A stretch of DNA of 8,595 nucleotides from Actinomycetota bacterium. GTDB lineage: Bacteria; Actinomycetota; Actinomycetes; Actinomycetales; Actinomycetaceae. Position 1 is the stretch's first letter; the number at the start of each line of letters is the position of its first letter. Both the position numbers and the translations under genes were made by a program. A model generated the notes under the pieces. That model saw nothing but the letters and a program-made list of their open reading frames with translations. It was not told where the DNA came from and searched no databases. The stretch lies in the NCBI GenBank assembly GCA_019425105.1, contig JAHYYD010000088.1:1-8595 (forward strand), read 5' to 3'. Positions 7,278-8,595 of the stretch are shown here, in pieces.

Positions 7278-7547
7278 GTCCCTCTCGTGCACGCAGGAAC
7301 GAGGCAGGGGCGCGGTCTGTGCGCGGGCTGAGCCTGACCGCCCGACCTGCGCGTGGGGAGTGTGGCACCTCGCTGGCGTGTCGCACCCTGTAACAAGACA
7401 ACATGCGGCCATCTGGTCATATTTGTGCGACAAATCGGGCTCAGAGGGGCTGTCTTGTCACTTGGTGGGCAACGCTGAGACGTGATCTTTCGGTCATTTA
7501 GTGGGTAAGCGTCGCGTTGACCGCCTGATAAATGGCACACTTATTAC
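7278..7547 (+). promoter_or_regulatory. Structured leader between purU and the cytidylyltransferase gene
   Basis: The first 100 bp hold only a weak candidate terminator (CGGGC 7324-7328 with GCCCG 7340-7344, no T-run). Three inverted repeats then interlock: TGTCGCAC (7379-7386) with GTGCGACA (7425-7432), ACAAGACA (7393-7400) with TGTCTTGT (7451-7458), and the palindrome ATTTGT-GCG-ACAAAT (7421-7435). A direct repeat GTCAnTTnGTGGGnAA occurs at 7457-7472 and 7493-7508. TTGACC (7517-7522) and TTATTA (7541-7546) look like promoter boxes, but that pair would start transcription inside the gene, so the true start is unclear. Confidence 0.4.
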
Positions 7548-8045
7548 GTGGACGAAACGACTCAGCATCGCACCCCCATCACCGGCTACGTGCCCGGGGG
7601 TTTTGACATGTTCCATCAGGGACACCTCAACATCCTGCGCGCCGCGCGTGAGCGCTGCGATCGCCTCGTCGTCGGCGTGACCTCGGATGAGGCCCTCATC
7701 CGTATGAAGGGGCGCGCCCCCGTCATCCCGCTCAAGGAGCGTTGCGACCTCGTGTCGTCGCTGCGTTTCGTGGATGCGGTTGTCGTTGACTTGGACCAGG
7801 ACAAGCGCCTCGCCTGGCGCCTCCAGCCTTTCGATGTCCTCTTCAAGGGTGACGACTGGAAGGACACGCCGAAGGGCGCTCAGCTTGAGGCTGAAATGGC
7901 CGAGGTGGGCGCACGCGTCGTCTACCTGCCGTACACGCCGTCGACGTCGTCGACGAAGCTGCGCCGCTTCATCGCGCCCGAGGACTTCTCTGACGAGGCC
8001 CCGTTGCAGGATGCGGACAAGGCACCGGAAGGAGAGCAGCAGTGA
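7548..8045 (+). CDS. TagD-like cytidylyltransferase (glycerol-3-P type family)
   Basis: 165 residues of the nucleotidyltransferase superfamily, which joins CTP (sometimes ATP) to a phosphorylated alcohol or sugar. Motifs in order: GYVPGGFDMFHQGHL (13-27) with the HxGH signature, RMKGRAPVIPLKER (52-65), FKGDDWKDTPKG (99-110), and the C-terminal TSSTKLRR, equivalent to the STTxIK/R motif. Glycerol-3-phosphate cytidylyltransferases are about 130 residues; this one has an extra acidic C-terminal tail of about 25. The GTG start at 7548 is the only start codon in frame between the upstream stop (7518) and the HxGH motif. It has no Shine-Dalgarno site. It overlaps the CDP-alcohol phosphatidyltransferase gene by 4 nt, so the pair very likely makes and then uses a CDP-activated alcohol. 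The substrate (glycerol-3-P, inositol-P or other) cannot be read from the sequence. Confidence 0.85.
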   Translation: MDETTQHRTPITGYVPGGFDMFHQGHLNILRAARERCDRLVVGVTSDEALIRMKGRAPVIPLKERCDLVSSLRFVDAVVVDLDQDKRLAWRLQPFDVLFKGDDWKDTPKGAQLEAEMAEVGARVVYLPYTPSTSSTKLRRFIAPEDFSDEAPLQDADKAPEGEQQ

Positions 8046-8595
8046 GTCTGCCCGTCGTGCTTGAGCCGGGTTCCTCCTGGGGGACTCGATTTAGTGCGTA
8101 CCGTAGCGCGCTCGCCGCCGCGCAGAAGCCGGGCGCGGGCGTCCCCGCGTACATGCGTTGGGTGAACCGCGGCGCTGCGCGCGTCGTGGCCGCGGCGTGC
8201 GCGGCTTTCGGCTGGACCCCGAACTTCGTCAGCTTCATTTCCGTGTGCTTCTCGACGCTGGGCCTCATCGTCCTCGTCGCGCTTGAACCCGCGTGGTGGA
8301 CGGGCCTCATCGTGGGCACGGCCCTCGCGGTCGGCTTCATGTTCGATTCTGCGGACGGCCAGGTCTCGCGCGTGACGGGCGCGTCATCGAAGACGGGGGA
8401 GTGGGTGGATCACGTCGCCGACGCGTTCCGTTCCCCGGCGATCCACTTCTGCACCGCCGCTGCGGTCATGGTCTACCGCCCCGAGTCGTGGTGGCTGGCC
8501 ATCGTCGCGCTCGTTTACGGCTGGGTGACGTCGGGCCAGTTCATGAGCCAGATCCTCGCCGAGCAGTTCGTGCGCGCGGCGGGCCGCAAGCAGAC
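8042..8595 (+). CDS. CDP-alcohol phosphatidyltransferase, 5' part (cut by right edge)
   Basis: 184 codons are visible from GTG 8042, which overlaps the preceding stop as GTGA, a sign of translational coupling. The CDP-OH-P signature is complete: D102-x2-D105-G106-x2-S109-R110-x8-G119-x3-D123-x3-D127. Ser replaces the usual Ala before the Arg. These aspartates bind the metal and the CDP-linked substrate in membrane enzymes that move a phospho-alcohol group onto a second alcohol. Hydrophobic segments lie near 61-80 and 86-101 just before the signature, and near 132-145 and 150-167 after it, as expected for this six-helix family. The coupled cytidylyltransferase suggests its CDP-alcohol substrate is made by that enzyme rather than being CDP-diacylglycerol; this is inference. 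The C-terminal part lies outside the window. Confidence 0.88.
   Translation, partial: MSLPVVLEPGSSWGTRFSAYRSALAAAQKPGAGVPAYMRWVNRGAARVVAAACAAFGWTPNFVSFISVCFSTLGLIVLVALEPAWWTGLIVGTALAVGFMFDSADGQVSRVTGASSKTGEWVDHVADAFRSPAIHFCTAAAVMVYRPESWWLAIVALVYGWVTSGQFMSQILAEQFVRAAGRKQ

Noticed and set aside
6336..7433. 365-codon minus-strand frame antisense to purU
   Set aside because: Shadow composition, and purU on the other strand is certain.
7457..7508. A fifth box array of the A/B/C/E type
   Set aside because: GTGGG(C/T)AA boxes resemble the direct arms, but the period is 36 bp and no matching inverted arm precedes them.

Overview
The window reads as the chromosome of a high-GC Gram-positive bacterium. 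The best guess is Actinomycetaceae (Schaalia/Actinomyces-like): housekeeping genes have G or C at most third codon positions, and several genes look leaderless, with a TANNNT box 7-8 nt before the start codon. Conserved metabolic genes alternate with clearly AT-richer accessory DNA. The genus is inferred from style, not from a marker gene.

Layout from left to right. Positions 1-715 (minus) hold the 5' part of a gene that runs off the left edge. Its product has an N-terminal TIR-like segment and enters a C-terminal TIR domain (FISHA motif), so it is a candidate NAD-consuming immune effector. Positions 1019-2050 (minus) encode a histidine-rich CDF-family metal exporter, followed by a GC hairpin terminator. 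Diverging from it is mdh (2252-3241, plus), NAD-dependent malate dehydrogenase, with a very strong hairpin behind it. Positions 3242-4117 are non-coding and carry three small repeat arrays. Positions 4118-5779 (minus) encode an AT-rich, two-helix membrane protein of the pentapeptide-repeat/beta-helix type with an unusual cysteine cluster. A fourth array lies at 5961-6090 in the divergent gap before purU (6423-7277, plus), formyltetrahydrofolate deformylase. After a structured 270-bp leader come a TagD-like cytidylyltransferase (7548-8045) and, overlapping it by 4 nt, a CDP-alcohol phosphatidyltransferase cut by the right edge. These two probably make and use a CDP-activated alcohol for a membrane lipid or wall polymer.

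The least explained DNA surrounds the cysteine-rich membrane protein. It is an AT-rich unit bracketed by an 18-bp motif (two GTGAAAC heptamers 11 bp apart; one copy on the left, two on the right). Inside that bracket are four arrays that share an architecture: an inverted arm, then two or more direct arms about 20 bp apart. The box sequence is consistent inside each array but changes between arrays, with matching changes in both arms. I do not recognise this element family.
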